This document shows positions 23,106-35,033 of a stretch of 64,000 nucleotides of DNA, piece by piece. Made by a program: the position numbers and the translations under genes. The stretch lies in NCBI GenBank assembly GCA_977006965.1, contig OZ345362.1:930001-994000 (forward strand), in the 5' to 3' direction. Every line of letters starts with the position of its first letter. Position 1 is the stretch's first letter. The stretch is from Phymatolithon calcareum. Its lineage: Eukaryota > Rhodophyta > Florideophyceae > Hapalidiales. The notes under the pieces were generated by a model. The model did no database searches. It worked only from the letters and a program-made list of their open reading frames with translations, and was not told where the DNA came from.

Positions 23106-25883
23106 CACGCTTGGTACCAATATTATTTTTATTGTTTTTATTGCAATATATTGCAATAATGGCTTAATTGCCCTGAGAGGTACTTATTGCAATAATTATT
23201 GCAAAAAGTAATGGCATATGATCGAAAATCAAGGTACAACCTTGCCTCCTCGGCGCTGGCAAGATCGTCGTACAGCGCTGCGGTACAGGATCTGTAAGGG
23301 AAATTTACGGAAAAGTGTTATAGAAGCTCCCCACACAGTTTACGTATTGCCACCCGAATCTGCGGCATCCGATTTCTGTCAGGAATTCTGCTCTGTTATC
23401 GATGCCTCTCGATAATTACAGACACGTAAACCGGCATTGACTCGGAAATTGCTCCTGAATGCTGTCTTGCTCACGCGATCTCTTGGACTTCACTCTCCTA
23501 CGAATTGCTCTGCCGAAACACTACGTCCAGAATGTCAAGCAACGGACGCAAACCAGGCCCAAAAGAAGTTGTTGAGGTGCTAACGCAGAAGCTACGTGAA
23601 GAAGAACGCGATGTGCAGTCTCGCAGAACCGGAATAACACGCTGTAATGTGCCTTTAACATCCTTCTCTGCCCGAAAGGTGCTGACTGCAGAGAAAATGG
23701 TGAAATCGCTTTTGAAAAAGGAATGGGGTATACTAACCCATACAGCCACCTGAAGAGTTTCATATCTGGAGGAAGCGAAAATCACATTTTTCAGGTCTAC
23801 AGAGATGCGCTGGCCAGTCTACGCCGCCCGCCAAGCAAGCTCGTTTATCGCCACTGTTGTGAAATCACACAAGCAAGCAGATCAAGTTGGGTGCTTATGA
23901 TGCTGCCGAGCAGCAGCATGTATTTTGTGTGATGTTCTCTCACAACTATGGAGTCCTTCTGTTTCGTGTCTATTGTTGAAGTTTGTCGCGGTCTCCTAAT
24001 ACTGCTGTTATGCGTCGTGGAACCATATGGGGATGACACGGAACTATTCATGTTCCCCAATTTAGTAATTACGTGTACCATCCTTGCACGAATCCTGAAC
24101 GCTCAGGGTGTAGCAAGTGGGTATAAAAGTCGACACTAGGTCGGACCAAGATAAAATGGTAGCCAAGTATCTGATTGTATCTTTACGGTGTTATATCCCC
24201 TTCTTTGCAGCAGCCACTCACTCCAATGACATTTCTCGCAACTGACAAGGAAAAGGCCATGTACGGGTACATTAGACGTGTCGTCTACATGTCATTGCCG
24301 GTGTGACATTTTCAAAGCGAGGAATATCGCAAGTTTTCGTGTATCCGAGAGAAGTTCTCAGCTCGGATATTCAAAGAGAAACTATTCAAGTTCGTCGAGC
24401 TTGTCGAACTGCGCATCAGAGACGATATTGCTGATACGAAAGGAGCCATTTTGCACGATGGCTGAACCGCCAATGGGACACATTACTTGGGTGAATACGG
24501 CTTGTTCATGAGACGTGTGAAGATGCTGGAAAGAGGCACCGCGCGCGAGAATGAAGAGCTCGCTATTGTGCTTCTGTCTGTGAGTCCTATTGCGAAAGTA
24601 GAAGATGATGATGTTCAAGGAGGCATGTCGGATCTTGAAACCACTACGTTCAACGCACACTCTCACGTGTGTCAACGTGAAGATGTGTTCGACTTCTTCG
24701 GGGTCAACGTGCATACCTGGGCAGTTTTTCAGTTTGCCGACAACTACAATGTCAATAAGTCAATCGCCAGGCTTATGGAAATCGCTCATGTTAGCTGTGC
24801 TAGTCATAAGCTCAACCTAGAGTTGAACAAGATGGTTGTCAGTGACGATAGACTCCAAGCAGCGATAGACTCAGTGCATGCAAGGATGAAGACTTCAAAA
24901 AGCTGAAGAACCGAGCAATACTACGCAACCTTACTGAATTGGCTCCAGTTATGCATAATGAGACGCGCTGGTCCGGAAATTATAATATGCTCAAGCGCTT
25001 TAACCCCATACGCGAGCAGTTAATCCACGCGGCAAAGGCGGAAGGAGCAGCGATAGCTATGGACGAGAGCGAGCAGTTCCGCTACAGATCTATGCTGTAC
25101 GCAAGTCAGTTTAAGCAAATCAACCAGGTAACTCTAGAAACACAGAAGCGCGGTGCTTCGTTGTCCGACTGTCGCTTAGCTCTTGATGAGTTGATTTCAG
25201 CAGTCGAGCAGTGCAAGTACGATGTCAACTCACCATTATACCAATCTCAGCTTGGAAAACACTACATTGCATCACGTGCATCAATTGTGTGTGACCCAGC
25301 ATTCGAGTCTGGAGTTGTTAAGATACAGCGCAGTGAGTCCGATACTATGACAAATGAAGAGAAGGATTCATTTAAGAAGCTCAAACTGGAACACGATGAC
25401 GGTATAACAAGCTCCATGGGCGGATCGGGTGGAGGCCGGCTGTCGATGGCGGAAAGAATTGCCGTAAAAAAGCGCAAGCGTGCCGAGGTCCATCAGACTT
25501 ATATAAATTGCGACTTTATTCTTGGATCAACTGCCGAGGTGGAGAGGCTTTGGTCGATTGTCAAGAATGTTTTGACAGAAAATCGCAAGAGGATGACACC
25601 GTTATTACTAGAAGCCCTACTGTTTCTTAAAGAGAACAAAGGTTACTGGGACCAGCAATCGGTCTCCGTGACCATGAACACTGCCCGGCGCGCAAGAGTG
25701 ATCCAACGCGTGAGTGAAGACATGGCGCAGGAGGACCTGAATTAGATTCTGTTATTGCAATTGATATTGGAAGAATGGTCAGATATTGCAATTCCTATTG
25801 CCTTCATCCTTGCATTATTGGTATTGCAATTGTTTTTGCATCATGTGCCCGAATAAATAACAATAATATTGGAACTATCCCTG
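23106..25883 (+). mobile_element. hAT-2 element with exact 8-bp target duplication
   Basis: The 8-bp direct repeat GCTCCGGC occurs at 23098-23105 and 25884-25891. Inside it the right end reads CAGGGATAGTTCCAATATT on the minus strand, and the left end is a diverged inverted match sharing CCAATATTATT. Many TTGCAAT motifs lie within 150 bases of both ends. CAGGG ends and an 8-bp duplication are hAT hallmarks. The 2,778-bp element contains a complete but broken transposase gene. Confidence 0.85.
23520..25745 (+). pseudogene. hAT-2 transposase, multiply frameshifted
   Basis: The coding region is spread over several frames. About 23535-23830 gives the N-terminus with the degenerate zinc-finger segment TNPYSHLKSFISGGSENHIFQVYRDAL. 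24487-24906 gives the middle (VFQFADNYNVNKSIARLMEIAHVSCASHKLNLELNKMV), which matches the hAT core around the second acidic site. A change of frame at about 24903 leads into 24939-25745, with NETRWSGNYNMLKRF and the C-terminal INCDFILGSTAEVERLWSIVKNVLTENR dimerisation motif. At least three breaks make it inactive. The C-terminus is shared with the fragments at 29.3-30.2, 44.8-45.1 and 53.6-53.9 kb. Confidence 0.85.
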
Positions 25884-25891
25884 GCTCCGGC

Positions 25892-26700
25892 CTCCCCATG
25901 GGATAAGACTATCACTTTCTGGTAGTATAGTAGTACATGGATTCCTACCTGTGTGGTGTACCGCAACGCTCAAGGAATCTGGGAAAGAAGACAGAAGGAA
26001 ATGAAAGAAGGCAGAGAGATGATTAGCTACCGTGAACGTCCTAAATGGTTTCCAACCCGGGCATCCCTTTGAAGGACGGCGAATGAAGATTGGCTGCGTA
26101 GCGATATGGATGTTAAGCTGGACCATGGTCTGCACCTTCTGCAGCTTGGACTGCTGTTGTGACACCAAGTACCACTCGTATCTGTTAAGGTCTACTAGAG
26201 CCGAAAGGATGCGGAGTTGTTCTATCAGCTTCGAGAAATCCCGCAGTAAAAGAAAGAAAGAAGGCGAAAATGACAACTGTAACTCGAAACTGATGGAATT
26301 GGCTTTCTTTGGTAACCCATACAGCCTCATTAATAAGCCAAAGTGTGCTTGTATCAGCTCTCTATCGAGATGATGCGAAAGTTGTGTTCAGTAAAAAGGT
26401 GGACGAATTGGGTGAATTAGCTAGAGATCAAGTACCAACCTCTCGACGCCGAATGGATAGAGCTAAGTTTAGTTCACAAATGAAAACATTTGACGAGACA
26501 GATACCCAAGAGAAGCAGCTCTGGTGTTCGCGAGTGCCCTCGTTGAGGGCTTAGAAATTACAAACTTACAATTTCTCTTAATTTTTTCAATACGTCTTTC
26601 ATACTGCATGTAATGATGCAATGTCACGTGGTTATGCACCACGTTTGGTGTCTCTCGCTTTCTATGACTTTAAAAAAACATTTCTAATCACATTCCGTAC
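25892..26700. other. No gene recognised
   Basis: A 113-codon frame at 26032-26373 and shorter ones show no domain. Confidence 0.35.
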
Positions 26701-26709
26701 AATGTAAAG

Positions 26710-26848
26710 TCGCTTCAACGCCCTCCGAGGTGCCTCAGATATGGGAGAGTACATGCGACACTTCGCGATAGATGAAATTATGAGCACTGAAAAAGCTCTA
26801 GACAAGCTACTCTTCTTCACTATCGTCTTTTACAACGACATGGAATAG
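26710..26848 (+). pseudogene. LINE-B-type ORF2 C-terminal stub
   Basis: The frame ends STEKALDKLLFFTIVFYNDME and stop, matching the ends of the two LINE-B copies (ETEKALDELLLFSKTLIERMETEE, read in parts, and RTEKALDSTLLYSVTIIDNMENEE). Only about 45 codons remain. The LINE-A copy at 26879 inserted just downstream. Confidence 0.6.
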
Positions 26849-26878
26849 ACAAGGCGTCAATTGAGGAAATCTGATCAG

Positions 26879-28002
26879 GAGATCTTTGATGATTTTATTT
26901 TTGAGAGCTCCCAAAGCCTCACCTTGGAGTAACGGGGCATCTCTTGCATAATCTCTACGCTATAGTCATCTGGCTGCTCAAAACGTTCTTGATTCGTAAT
27001 TCTCTCCCAACAAGAGCTCCTGTGAGTCTCTTGCACTCAAACTCAATTTCTGTACTCATCTTCGATGACGCTAGAGTACGTTGTAAGGCGACTAGTTCGA
27101 CCACCGCAGTAATCCCACAGTAAGCACCCAACACTGATTTCCTCCAAAGGGGTGCTCGGTTGAATGTCAACCTTAGGCACCTTAAACGTGTTGTTCTTTC
27201 TCCTATGTAAAGGATCCCTGGTAGCTTGCCTTCAATAGGAATCTTCATTGATCTGCCTTCTTCTTCCTTTTCACATACCTTAATTGTTTCTTCTCTCCTC
27301 CTCTTCTTCGTGACAGATCCCTCCTGGGCTTTCTGAAGGGCTTGTCGCAAGTCTTCATACATCTTGAGATATTCAATATCCTTCATTGCTTCTTTTACGT
27401 CCTCATCTCTTCCAACGTACTCTTCTGTTTCTTCAAGGCGCTTTTGTGTCTCACCAAGCGTAATGCAAACCTTTCTGCTTGATGACGTCTCCTCATCTTG
27501 GGTGGTCCTAGTCGGCACAAAACTCACATTCGGTCCCTGCGGTGTTCGGCATATTTTCCTAAAAAATTATTGTAGAACAAGCCCTCTGCCCACTCGATTG
27601 CCGAGAGCAATCGATTTGTCATTGGAGTAACGTGTAACGCATACTCCCATTTCGGGATAATTAGCGACTTAAAGATCCTGATGCATGTCTCCGGTTTGAA
27701 TCCTCGAACATTCACTCCAAGCTCCCGAAGCTTATGTATGCATCCTGCAGCATTTCGAACTCTTGCTATGGCCGTGTCATCCGTAACACCCTTGTTATTC
27801 ATGCTTACCCCAAGATACGAGAGTCTCCAGGCTTGATATAGTTCTCGTCCCGCCAAGTAAAACGTGTGCTTCTGAAGTCCTTTGTACTTAAGAACTTCGC
27901 TTTTTCCTGGTTTTGTGTTCCATTTCATGCCATTTTCGCTTGCCCAACTGGTCGCTATATCAAGAAGTTTCTGCATTCCTCGTCCTGTCTTCGATTGAAG
28001 CT
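26879..28002 (-). mobile_element. LINE-A insertion with 14-bp target duplication
   Basis: GGAAATCTGATCAG is present at 26865-26878 and 28003-28016. The minus-strand element holds the second half of LINE-A ORF2: 27976 down to 27524 (from QKLLDIATSW through NVRGFKPETCIRIFKSLIIPKWEY to AEHRRDRM), then, after a frame change, 27527 to 26955 (RLEETEEYVGRDEDVKEAM, ERTTRLRCLRLTFNRAP, ending SSQMTIA). It is 5'-truncated. The 3' end finishes AAAATAAAATCATCAAAG rather than in poly(A). This copy extends past the stop found in the arms at 47 and 51 kb. Confidence 0.85.
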
Positions 28003-28016
28003 GGAAATCTGATCAG

Positions 28017-29213
28017 TGGACCCCAAGCTTTCCCTCCCTTTTTACGGGAGAGGGTTTTTGCAGCTAGGGCTACGACGTTTAACCCGGGTTACAAGTATTT
28101 GAATAGATGATCGAAGCTACAAAGTAGCTGCTGAAACGCATCTCCCTTGCAGTCTCATGAGTGTTACTGAGGGCGTTTAATAAATTCCAAATTCAAAAAA
28201 ATGTAATTATGAGACACATCTCTTGTTTGTGCTCCGTACTTTCGAGTGCAAGCGATGAGCTACTTCCACTTTCTCGACCAGAGTGCCTTGATATAAACAG
28301 CTTTGGTTCCGTATGTATTGCTGCGGATAGCAGCGAGAGCACATTCAGCTGCTGGAGTGAATCAACTCTGCCTATTTTACTAGTGCTGTAGCAACAAACT
28401 ATCTTTTATACAATTCTGTGGGGCACACAAGGATATCTAGCTGCTTGCATGCCAATCCAAATCGGGGTAACACAACTTGGGGGTGCGCAGCCCCATTGGG
28501 ATGAACACGGAATCAATAGTCCATATCCGGAAACATTGCATATGCGCAGCATATGCGCAGCATACAATTTCCGTGCTACATGCACGCGTAATGCACTGAT
28601 CTGGGTATGTCCAGATCAGGTGCAAGAGTATGCCACTTCCTGTAGCATTTTTTGCATTCGGATTGGCGACAGACATCACTCCACCCAGTATTTTTTGAGC
28701 CTCCACGTCTTATTATCGCTTATACGATCTCGACCTGTTAAGTCTCCAAGACCTTCAAGGATTTTTGTTCAACTGCTTCACAGAAGCGGTTTTACTTCCA
28801 TTCTGGACGAAGTACATGTTGTCCAGTTCAAAGTTCACAACTCCTGAATATACTGCAACTCCTTGGACTTCTACTCCTGGATAACTTTAGCAATAGTGCT
28901 ATAGGACCGCATAGCTCTGGTCACTTGATTACTCAAATTGAAGTATCTCTGGATATTCTGCTGGAAATCGCTGATATTCATCGCTGAACTTGCAATAGAT
29001 CTGGAATTGTAACAACCTGTGAATGCAGTGCCGCGTTTAGCATCCAAGTCCAGTGCGCGCGCCCTTCCTGACGATGTCAAGGACAAAAGTATGGCGATGT
29101 CACCCAGTCGGAGAGATCCCCTGATGAGTGCAGCCTTTATTGAGTATGTGTGGACAGACGTCCGAGAATTTATGTATCCTACAACCGCTAACTAATTAAG
29201 CAGCGCTGAGACC
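28017..29213. other. No gene recognised
   Basis: A hairpin CTGATCTGG-N6-CCAGATCAG lies near 28596-28619 and a short tandem CATATGCGCAG pair near 28539-28562. Otherwise only short open frames. Confidence 0.35.
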
Positions 29214-29252
29214 CAGGGTGCGCTTCTAACATGGCTTGTCGCAATAATATTT

Positions 29253-30250
29253 CTATTGATTTGTGAGGGCAGTGTAATAGCAATTGCAATAACAGTGACG
29301 GCGACTTCTTTGCAATATGAATTGCAATAAAATGAACGCAATACCGGATAGATCGTTATTCGCCATATTTTCTTGCAGAAGCTTGTTCACACGGTCGCTT
29401 CTTAAATAAGACATGGTAATGGATACTGAGGACTGGTTCCAATACGTCCTGTTGACATTCAAGAACATGAACGCCTCGAACAACAGCGGCGCTATCGACG
29501 CCCTGTTCTCCGTTAGTACAAACTTTGCGATAGACCATAGTCATTCTACTTCGGTAGCAGAACCAAGCATAAATTCACAATTGGCATAAGGCTGTGTAGG
29601 CGCTTCTCGTCTGCGCTTCTTCTTCTTAATGATATCCGCCAGAGGAAGGGTAGCCTCATTCGAAGAGGCATTGCTCACAGCAGCCGTATTTTCGTTCCTC
29701 GTCCGCAGCTTCAAACAAGCGACACGCTCGGCATCAGTCATAGTATCCAATTCATTGCGTTTAATCTTCACCACGCCTGACTGAAACACAGAATCAGGGG
29801 TAATCGTCTAGTCAATTTCAATGTAGCTTACACCGGTAAAACGGTGACGCTGCTTTGTTCTTCTTCATGTCCACAGTTTCGATGAGTGCATCAAGCGTCA
29901 AACGGCAGTCGCTTCTGCAATTCCACAGTGACCGCATTAATTTCTTTGAGCTGACTTGTGTTCTGGGCCGCACGAGACTTGAACACCATTCCGTGATCAG
30001 TTGTTACGTCACCACCTTCCGCATCAGAAACTTGTATAAACTCGTCCTATATCTCACAAAAGCGCTTCATCATATGATACATGCCCGACCATCGAGTAGC
30101 AGATTGCACAGAATAGCTCGATTCGTAAGACGAGAACGGCAGTGTGACATTGTTCGATAGATAGAATCGAGCGTCTTCGAAAAATACCCCATAGCGTTTG
30201 ACAATCGCATTGACTTCTAGACGCTGATAGTGATGATACTCCTTGCACAC
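29253..30250 (-). pseudogene. hAT-2 transposase fragment
   Basis: Minus-strand pieces in three frames match the second half of the transposase at 24.9-25.7 kb: SATRWSGMYHMMKRF (30.1 kb), FQSGVVKIKRNELDTMTDAER and NCEFMLGSATEVE (29.5-29.8 kb), FEAFMFLNVNRTYWNQSSVSITM (29.4 kb). A CAGGG that could be one element end lies at 29214, followed by TTGCAAT-type motifs; the other end was not found. Confidence 0.75.
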
Positions 30251-30344
30251 TTGTTAACGCCTAATCAATTTGGAGTTCTTGTACAGCTTCGTGATACAAC
30301 TTGAGTAAACTTTCTTCATCACCAATTGGCAAACAAGACTTCAA

Positions 30345-30752
30345 TAAGGGGATATTTGATGATTTATTTTGGGGGCTTCCAAAGCCTCACCTTGGAGTAA
30401 CGGGGCAGCTCTTGCGATATTCTCTAAGCTAAAGTCCTCTGGCTACTCAACGTTCTTGATTCGTAATTCTCTCCCAACAAGAGCTCCTGTGAGTCTCTTT
30501 CACTCAAACTCAATCTCTGTACTCATCTTCGACGACGCTAGAGCACGTTGTAAGGCGACTAGTTCGATCACCGCGGTAATCCCAAAGTAGTCACCCAATA
30601 CTGATTATCTCCAAGGAGTGCTCGCTTATTTGTCAACCTTAGGCACCTTAAATGTGTCGTTCTTTCTCTTATGTAAAGGATCCCTGGTAGCTTGCCTTCA
30701 ATAGGACTCTTCATTGATCTGCCTTCTTCCTTTTCCCATACCTTAATTTTTT
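30345..30752 (-). pseudogene. LINE-A 3' fragment
   Basis: The complement of the shared LINE-A tail (CTTGGAGTAACGGGGCAGCTC at the 3' end, read in parts) runs back through EFECKRLTGALVGREL and the RLRCLRLT region and stops near the KEEEGRSMKIP segment. It carries several substitutions and is 5'-truncated. Confidence 0.75.
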
Positions 30753-32080
30753 TTCTCGAACTTCAAAGTAATATCTGTCCTCTTTCATGATGTAATGAAA
30801 GAGAATTTCACGTGTGAGCACCAATGCTGTTGAGGAATTATGCCGTGAGAAACCACTACACATAGCAAACAGCTTCAGACTCTTATCTTTTGCGTGAGCG
30901 ATCTTTCCGCAAAAAAGAAAGAATGAAAGGGAGAAAAATTCAGCAAAGTATTAGGCTCCAGTTCGCAGCAGTAAGGAGCTGTCATTGGGGAGAGTAAGCC
31001 AGCTTGAACTTCACCGTGTGGGGATGGTACACATCCCTGACAATGATAAGTTTAATGAGAAGAGCAATACCATTTTCAAGTTTCGCATTGACTATACTGG
31101 CTAAATCTCGACGATAATCGTCTGCAAGATGATCTTGGGAAGGTGCGCGGTAGAGAGGTGAGAGGCAGAGACTTCGTTGACGATGCCTTGGGTGCTGTGG
31201 GCGCACCATTTTTCCGCTCCTCCGAATTCGAACGACAAATACGCTGATTAAAGTGGTAGGTCTCCCAGCAAAGCTCGTGCGTAGTAGGTAGGGCGCGATA
31301 CCGTTGGACAGTCGAAACTGCAGTGGTCATAAGAGATGTAATTGCGTTGTTCTTGGCATTTTTTCTGGTTCCGGTTTGTTCTTCGTTGAGTTGTCGCCCC
31401 ACTGCGATTATTTAGGCCAGATTCTGCAACCCAACTGTATAAGGTGAGGTACCTGTTCTCAGCCTATCCCGCGCTAACAAAATCTCCACAGGGGTGCGGA
31501 ACTAGTTCTTCCAGTTTGTTGCGTGCCGTCTGTTGATTCTTGTGGACCTTTGAGGGTGCTGCGCGAGTGCAGCAACGTACACTTGCATGTCTTCTCCCCT
31601 CAAGTCAAAATGATTAACCAATTGATTCGCAGTCGGCAAATTCCTACGGCCTCTATCTCGAGCTGCAGTTCGCTGCTGAAATGACTGGCCATCGGCGAAG
31701 GCAGGGGCTCATACTGAAGATTTATACATCTAGAAGACCATGATTAGGCGATGAATAGTAGATGTCGGCTCAGCAGCACCTAGTGTGCCTCAGGGGTGTT
31801 TTCTGGTTCTCTCCCACCGGGACTATATTGCTTGCGTATCCGAACTACTGCGAAACGAGGGAATAGAATCGTGGGATTAGAAAATGTGCGTTCCCTCGCT
31901 CTTTATACAGCAACATGCTCCACATGGCTAATGCGTCCAGTCGTCCCCCCTTGAGAAAAGGTAACAGGGCAAGCACCTTTAAAAAGCTTTACAAAGGTGT
32001 TTGCCCTGTTGCCTTAGGTGTTTTTAAACAGGTGTGTGCCCTGTTGCTTAAAATCGTATAATAGCCGGCTCCTGTTACCC
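30753..32080. other. No gene recognised
   Basis: Two overlapping minus frames at 30982-31402 might be one frameshifted remnant, but no family is evident. The rest is noncoding apart from the hairpin at 31963-32010. Confidence 0.35.
31963..32010. repeat. Hairpin, 18-base arms
   Basis: AACAGGGCAAGCACCTTT (31963-31980) pairs with AAAGGTGTTTGCCCTGTT (31993-32010) with one mismatch. A third related unit (AACAGGTGTGTGCCCTGTT) follows at about 32028. It may be a small foldback element. Confidence 0.65.
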
Positions 32081-32470
32081 TCAGTTTTGCGGCATTGTAT
32101 GACAGCCTCTGGATGTCTCTGAATTCAAATTCATCACATTCAGAACGGCTCTGAATCGAAAGAACTTATTTCCAGTATATTTTTTTGGAATTCTTTCATA
32201 CAACGTCAACTGGCCTTGTGTAATTGGATACTCGTCAAAATAATCGCCAAGTTTTGTAACAACGACAGCAATGATTGGCACGCTGCACTCTGCATTTCCG
32301 TAATTCTCGATTATTTTGAAAATCAGAGTTTTTATGAGTGTTTCAGAATCAGTAGGAGACACGCATGCGCACTTCTCAGATCTCGTTGAGAGTGCGATGT
32401 AGTCAGTACTTGACACGACATACGTAAATTTCCGTACGCCCCAGCCTTCACCGAGCGGAAATACAAGCAG
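32081..32470 (-). other. Unassigned open frame upstream of cysteine synthase
   Basis: About 130 codons stay open on the minus strand and look protein-like (ETLIKTLIFKIIENYGNAE, YPITQGQLTLYERIP). There is no suitable ATG before the frame becomes antisense to the cysteine synthase gene. It could be a last exon or a remnant; I do not recognise a family. Confidence 0.25.
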
Positions 32471-32517
32471 GACAAACAAGCCGGACACCCTTGACTTTTC
32501 GCGTCCAATCCTGCATA

Positions 32518-33630
32518 ATGGCGTTCGTGTCTCCCGCCTCCCTGCTATCCCCGGTGCGATCCACGTGGGCACGCACCGGCCTCTCTGCTCGTCGCGCTTT
32601 CGCATCCGGTCCAGCTCGCAGTACAACATCTGTCGCGATGCCGTCGATGGTCGCCGCGCCTAATAAAACGCAGGTCGTTCGTGACGCATCAGATCTCGTC
32701 GGTCGCACCCCGCTCATCGAACTGAAGCGTATCCCGGAATCCGAGGGTGCAGTCGCCCGAGTTTTTGCCAAATTGGAAAGCATGAACCCGTGTTCCAGTG
32801 TGAAAGACCGCATCGGGCGCTCAATGATCCAAGCCGCAGAAGACAGTGGACAGATCGCGCCAGGCCGTACCGTTCTCGTCGAGCCAACATCTGGAAACAC
32901 CGGCATTGCACTCGCCTTCATCGCTGCCTCGCGCGGTTATCGTCTCGTGCTTACCATGCCGGACTCCATGTCCATCGAGCGTCGTATGGTATTGCGCGCT
33001 TTCGGCGCAGAAGTCGTCCTCACCCCTGCCGCAAAGGGCATGAAGGGTGCTGTGACGAAAGCGGAGGAGATCGTTGCGAAAACTGAAAATGCATATATGT
33101 TGCAGCAGTTTGCAAATCCGAACAATCCGCGTGCACATTACGAAACTACTGGGCCTGAGATTCATGACGCTATTGATTGCGACGTATTCGTTTGTGGCGT
33201 TGGCACGGGAGGGACTGTAACGGGTGCGGGTCGTTATCTCAAGGAGAAGAAGCCTGAAACGTATATCGTCGTCGTGGAGCCACTGGAGAGTCCGGTACTT
33301 TCCGGTGGAAAGCCTGGGGCACATAAGATTCAGGGCATTGGTGCTGGATTTATTCCCGAAATCCTTGACACCACTATTTATGACGAAGTTGTGCAAACGG
33401 CCAGTGTCGACTCGATTGATATGGCGCGTAGACTTGCAATGGAGGAGGGACTTCTTTGCGGTATCTCGTCTGGTGCTGCTGTGATTGCCGCTGTGGACGT
33501 CGCCAAACGCAAGGAGTACGCGGGTAAGAACGTGGTTTGTATCATCCCTAGCTTTGGGGAGCGATACCTCACAAGTGCTCTGTTTGACAAGCAGAGAGAA
33601 GAGGCTTACGAAATGAAGGCAGAAGAATAG
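32518..33630 (+). CDS. Cysteine synthase (O-acetylserine thiol-lyase), plastid-targeted
   Basis: The enzyme makes cysteine from O-acetylserine and sulfide with pyridoxal phosphate. The ATG at 32518 gives 370 residues; an in-frame TTG 27 bases upstream is unlikely to be used. The first ~45 residues are Ser/Arg/Ala-rich and lack acids, as in a plastid transit peptide. The catalytic domain starts at about 57 ([15 protein letters not shown]). The Schiff-base lysine is K96 in NPCSSVKDR. The substrate loop TSGNTG is at 124-129 and the phosphate-binding GTGGTVTG begins at 229. Further family motifs are [24 protein letters not shown] and GISSGAA. Length and motifs are those of an active enzyme. It is a single exon at the left edge of a compact gene island. 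Confidence 0.95.
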   Translation: MAFVSPASLLSPVRSTWARTGLSARRAFASGPARSTTSVAMPSMVAAPNKTQVVRDASDLVGRTPLIELKRIPESEGAVARVFAKLESMNPCSSVKDRIGRSMIQAAEDSGQIAPGRTVLVEPTSGNTGIALAFIAASRGYRLVLTMPDSMSIERRMVLRAFGAEVVLTPAAKGMKGAVTKAEEIVAKTENAYMLQQFANPNNPRAHYETTGPEIHDAIDCDVFVCGVGTGGTVTGAGRYLKEKKPETYIVVVEPLESPVLSGGKPGAHKIQGIGAGFIPEILDTTIYDEVVQTASVDSIDMARRLAMEEGLLCGISSGAAVIAAVDVAKRKEYAGKNVVCIIPSFGERYLTSALFDKQREEAYEMKAEE

Positions 33631-34094
33631 AACAATGCGACCAGAAAATGTGCACTTATCGGCGGCTCCGCCTCTTGGACCCTAAAACTCTTCTGTGGTC
33701 AGTTTTTTATATCTCCGAACAATACAGTCCTTGTGTGTCTCCTGCGGCAAAGCTTCGCTTATGTACCTCGTGTACAGGCACGCTTTCTGACAATGATTGT
33801 GGACTTATCGCAATAAAGACGAAATTATTTTTCACTATTCGACCATCTCTCCTGAAAGTTTTAGCGGCGACCACCTCGCGTTTGCGCGGCACTTTTGCGT
33901 CCAACTCTCCGTGTCTGGTCCTTCTAAACTGTCAATTTGCAACGTCATATATAGCGCTTGCTATGGCGTCATGTACAATTGCACATGTTACTCACATTCT
34001 CTCAGAAAACAGCGCATTGATTACAAAGCGGCAGGTGACCACAACGGGAGGAGATCCCTGTTCTCTAATTCATTCAACACAAATCTAAACACGC

Positions 34095-34874
34095 TCAGAC
34101 GTCCTTCTCAGCGAACCTATATCGCTCAGCCGGGATCATCCACCCTTTCCAAATGCGATTCACGTGATAAAAGGGGATGAGGACGTGTGGAATATAAAAA
34201 ATAAGTGAGAACACCCAGCAATACACGCGCATCTCCCGCAACATAAACGTTGAGACAGACATATCGCGACCACGAGCCGCAAGTACAACAAGATATGGCG
34301 GGGGCAGCACGAGGGCGAAGAAATTGATTATGCCAGTCGAGAGGTTAAGCGCCGTGGTCGTTATCGGGCTTCGAAAATCTGTGACAATAAGTACCCAGCG
34401 GATATCCGCCAGAAAGTGACCGATGTTACTGACGAGGAATATTGCAGCCGGAAATGCCGACAGCCGACGAAAAGACACGTCCCAGACTAGAAGTCCCAAA
34501 CTAACAATATGGTGGAAGATCCAGCCTGAGCTTAGTGACGGCGGGGCAGGATGTGCGATAAAGAGCAATGTGTCCACGAGATAGACGCCGATCGTCAGCA
34601 GAAAGGCCGTATGTGCATATTCTGAATAGCCGTACAGCACGTCGTTGGCGTACAAGGGGGCATGAAAAAGGATACAGATGTGACAGGTGCATATGACGAG
34701 TTGGCCAATGAAATGTGTTAGTCGACGCAAAACCTCGTATTGCTCACTTGGTGGGATTATGCGGTATACAGGCAAGAAGCGTGGGAGCAGCAGACGAAGC
34801 AACAAAATTGCGACACAGAGCGCGAGGACGGTGCCTCCCACCACAGCGGTATCCGGGCTTGGCGGTGTTTCCAT
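34095..34874 (-). CDS. TLC-domain integral membrane protein
   Basis: The chosen ATG (34874) gives 259 residues; the frame runs 11 codons further upstream to a GTG, which is unlikely to be the start. Six or more hydrophobic segments are visible. The first spans about residues 10-35 (GGTVLALCVAILLLRLLLPRF). The TRAM/LAG1/CLN8 signature is present in IFHHIVSLGLLVWD, followed by FLVSNIGHFLADIRWVL and a last helix YCWVFSLIFYIPHVLIPFYHV. TLC proteins act in ER or other membranes in ceramide synthesis, lipid sensing or protein translocation. The ceramide synthase motif with a double His is only partly matched, so a TMEM56/CLN8-like role is more likely. It converges on the cysteine synthase gene, 464 bp apart. 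Confidence 0.8.
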   Translation of the reverse strand: METPPSPDTAVVGGTVLALCVAILLLRLLLPRFLPVYRIIPPSEQYEVLRRLTHFIGQLVICTCHICILFHAPLYANDVLYGYSEYAHTAFLLTIGVYLVDTLLFIAHPAPPSLSSGWIFHHIVSLGLLVWDVSFRRLSAFPAAIFLVSNIGHFLADIRWVLIVTDFRSPITTTALNLSTGIINFFALVLPPPYLVVLAARGRDMSVSTFMLREMRVYCWVFSLIFYIPHVLIPFYHVNRIWKGWMIPAERYRFAEKDV

Positions 34875-35033
34875 CTTGCGATTGCGTGATACTGTATGGC
34901 ATGACACCCCCAGCAGAAGAAGACGAAGATCCTGCGGCTCTGAGGTGTATCAAGGGCTTACACGTGTACAACCTTAAGCAAGACTGTGTCGTGCCGAAAG
35001 GGTTATTGTACTTAGTCACAGCTGTCAGGTTGC

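Noticed and set aside
32821-33396. Long minus-strand frame opposite cysteine synthase
   Set aside because: It is the antisense shadow of a well-supported GC-rich gene.
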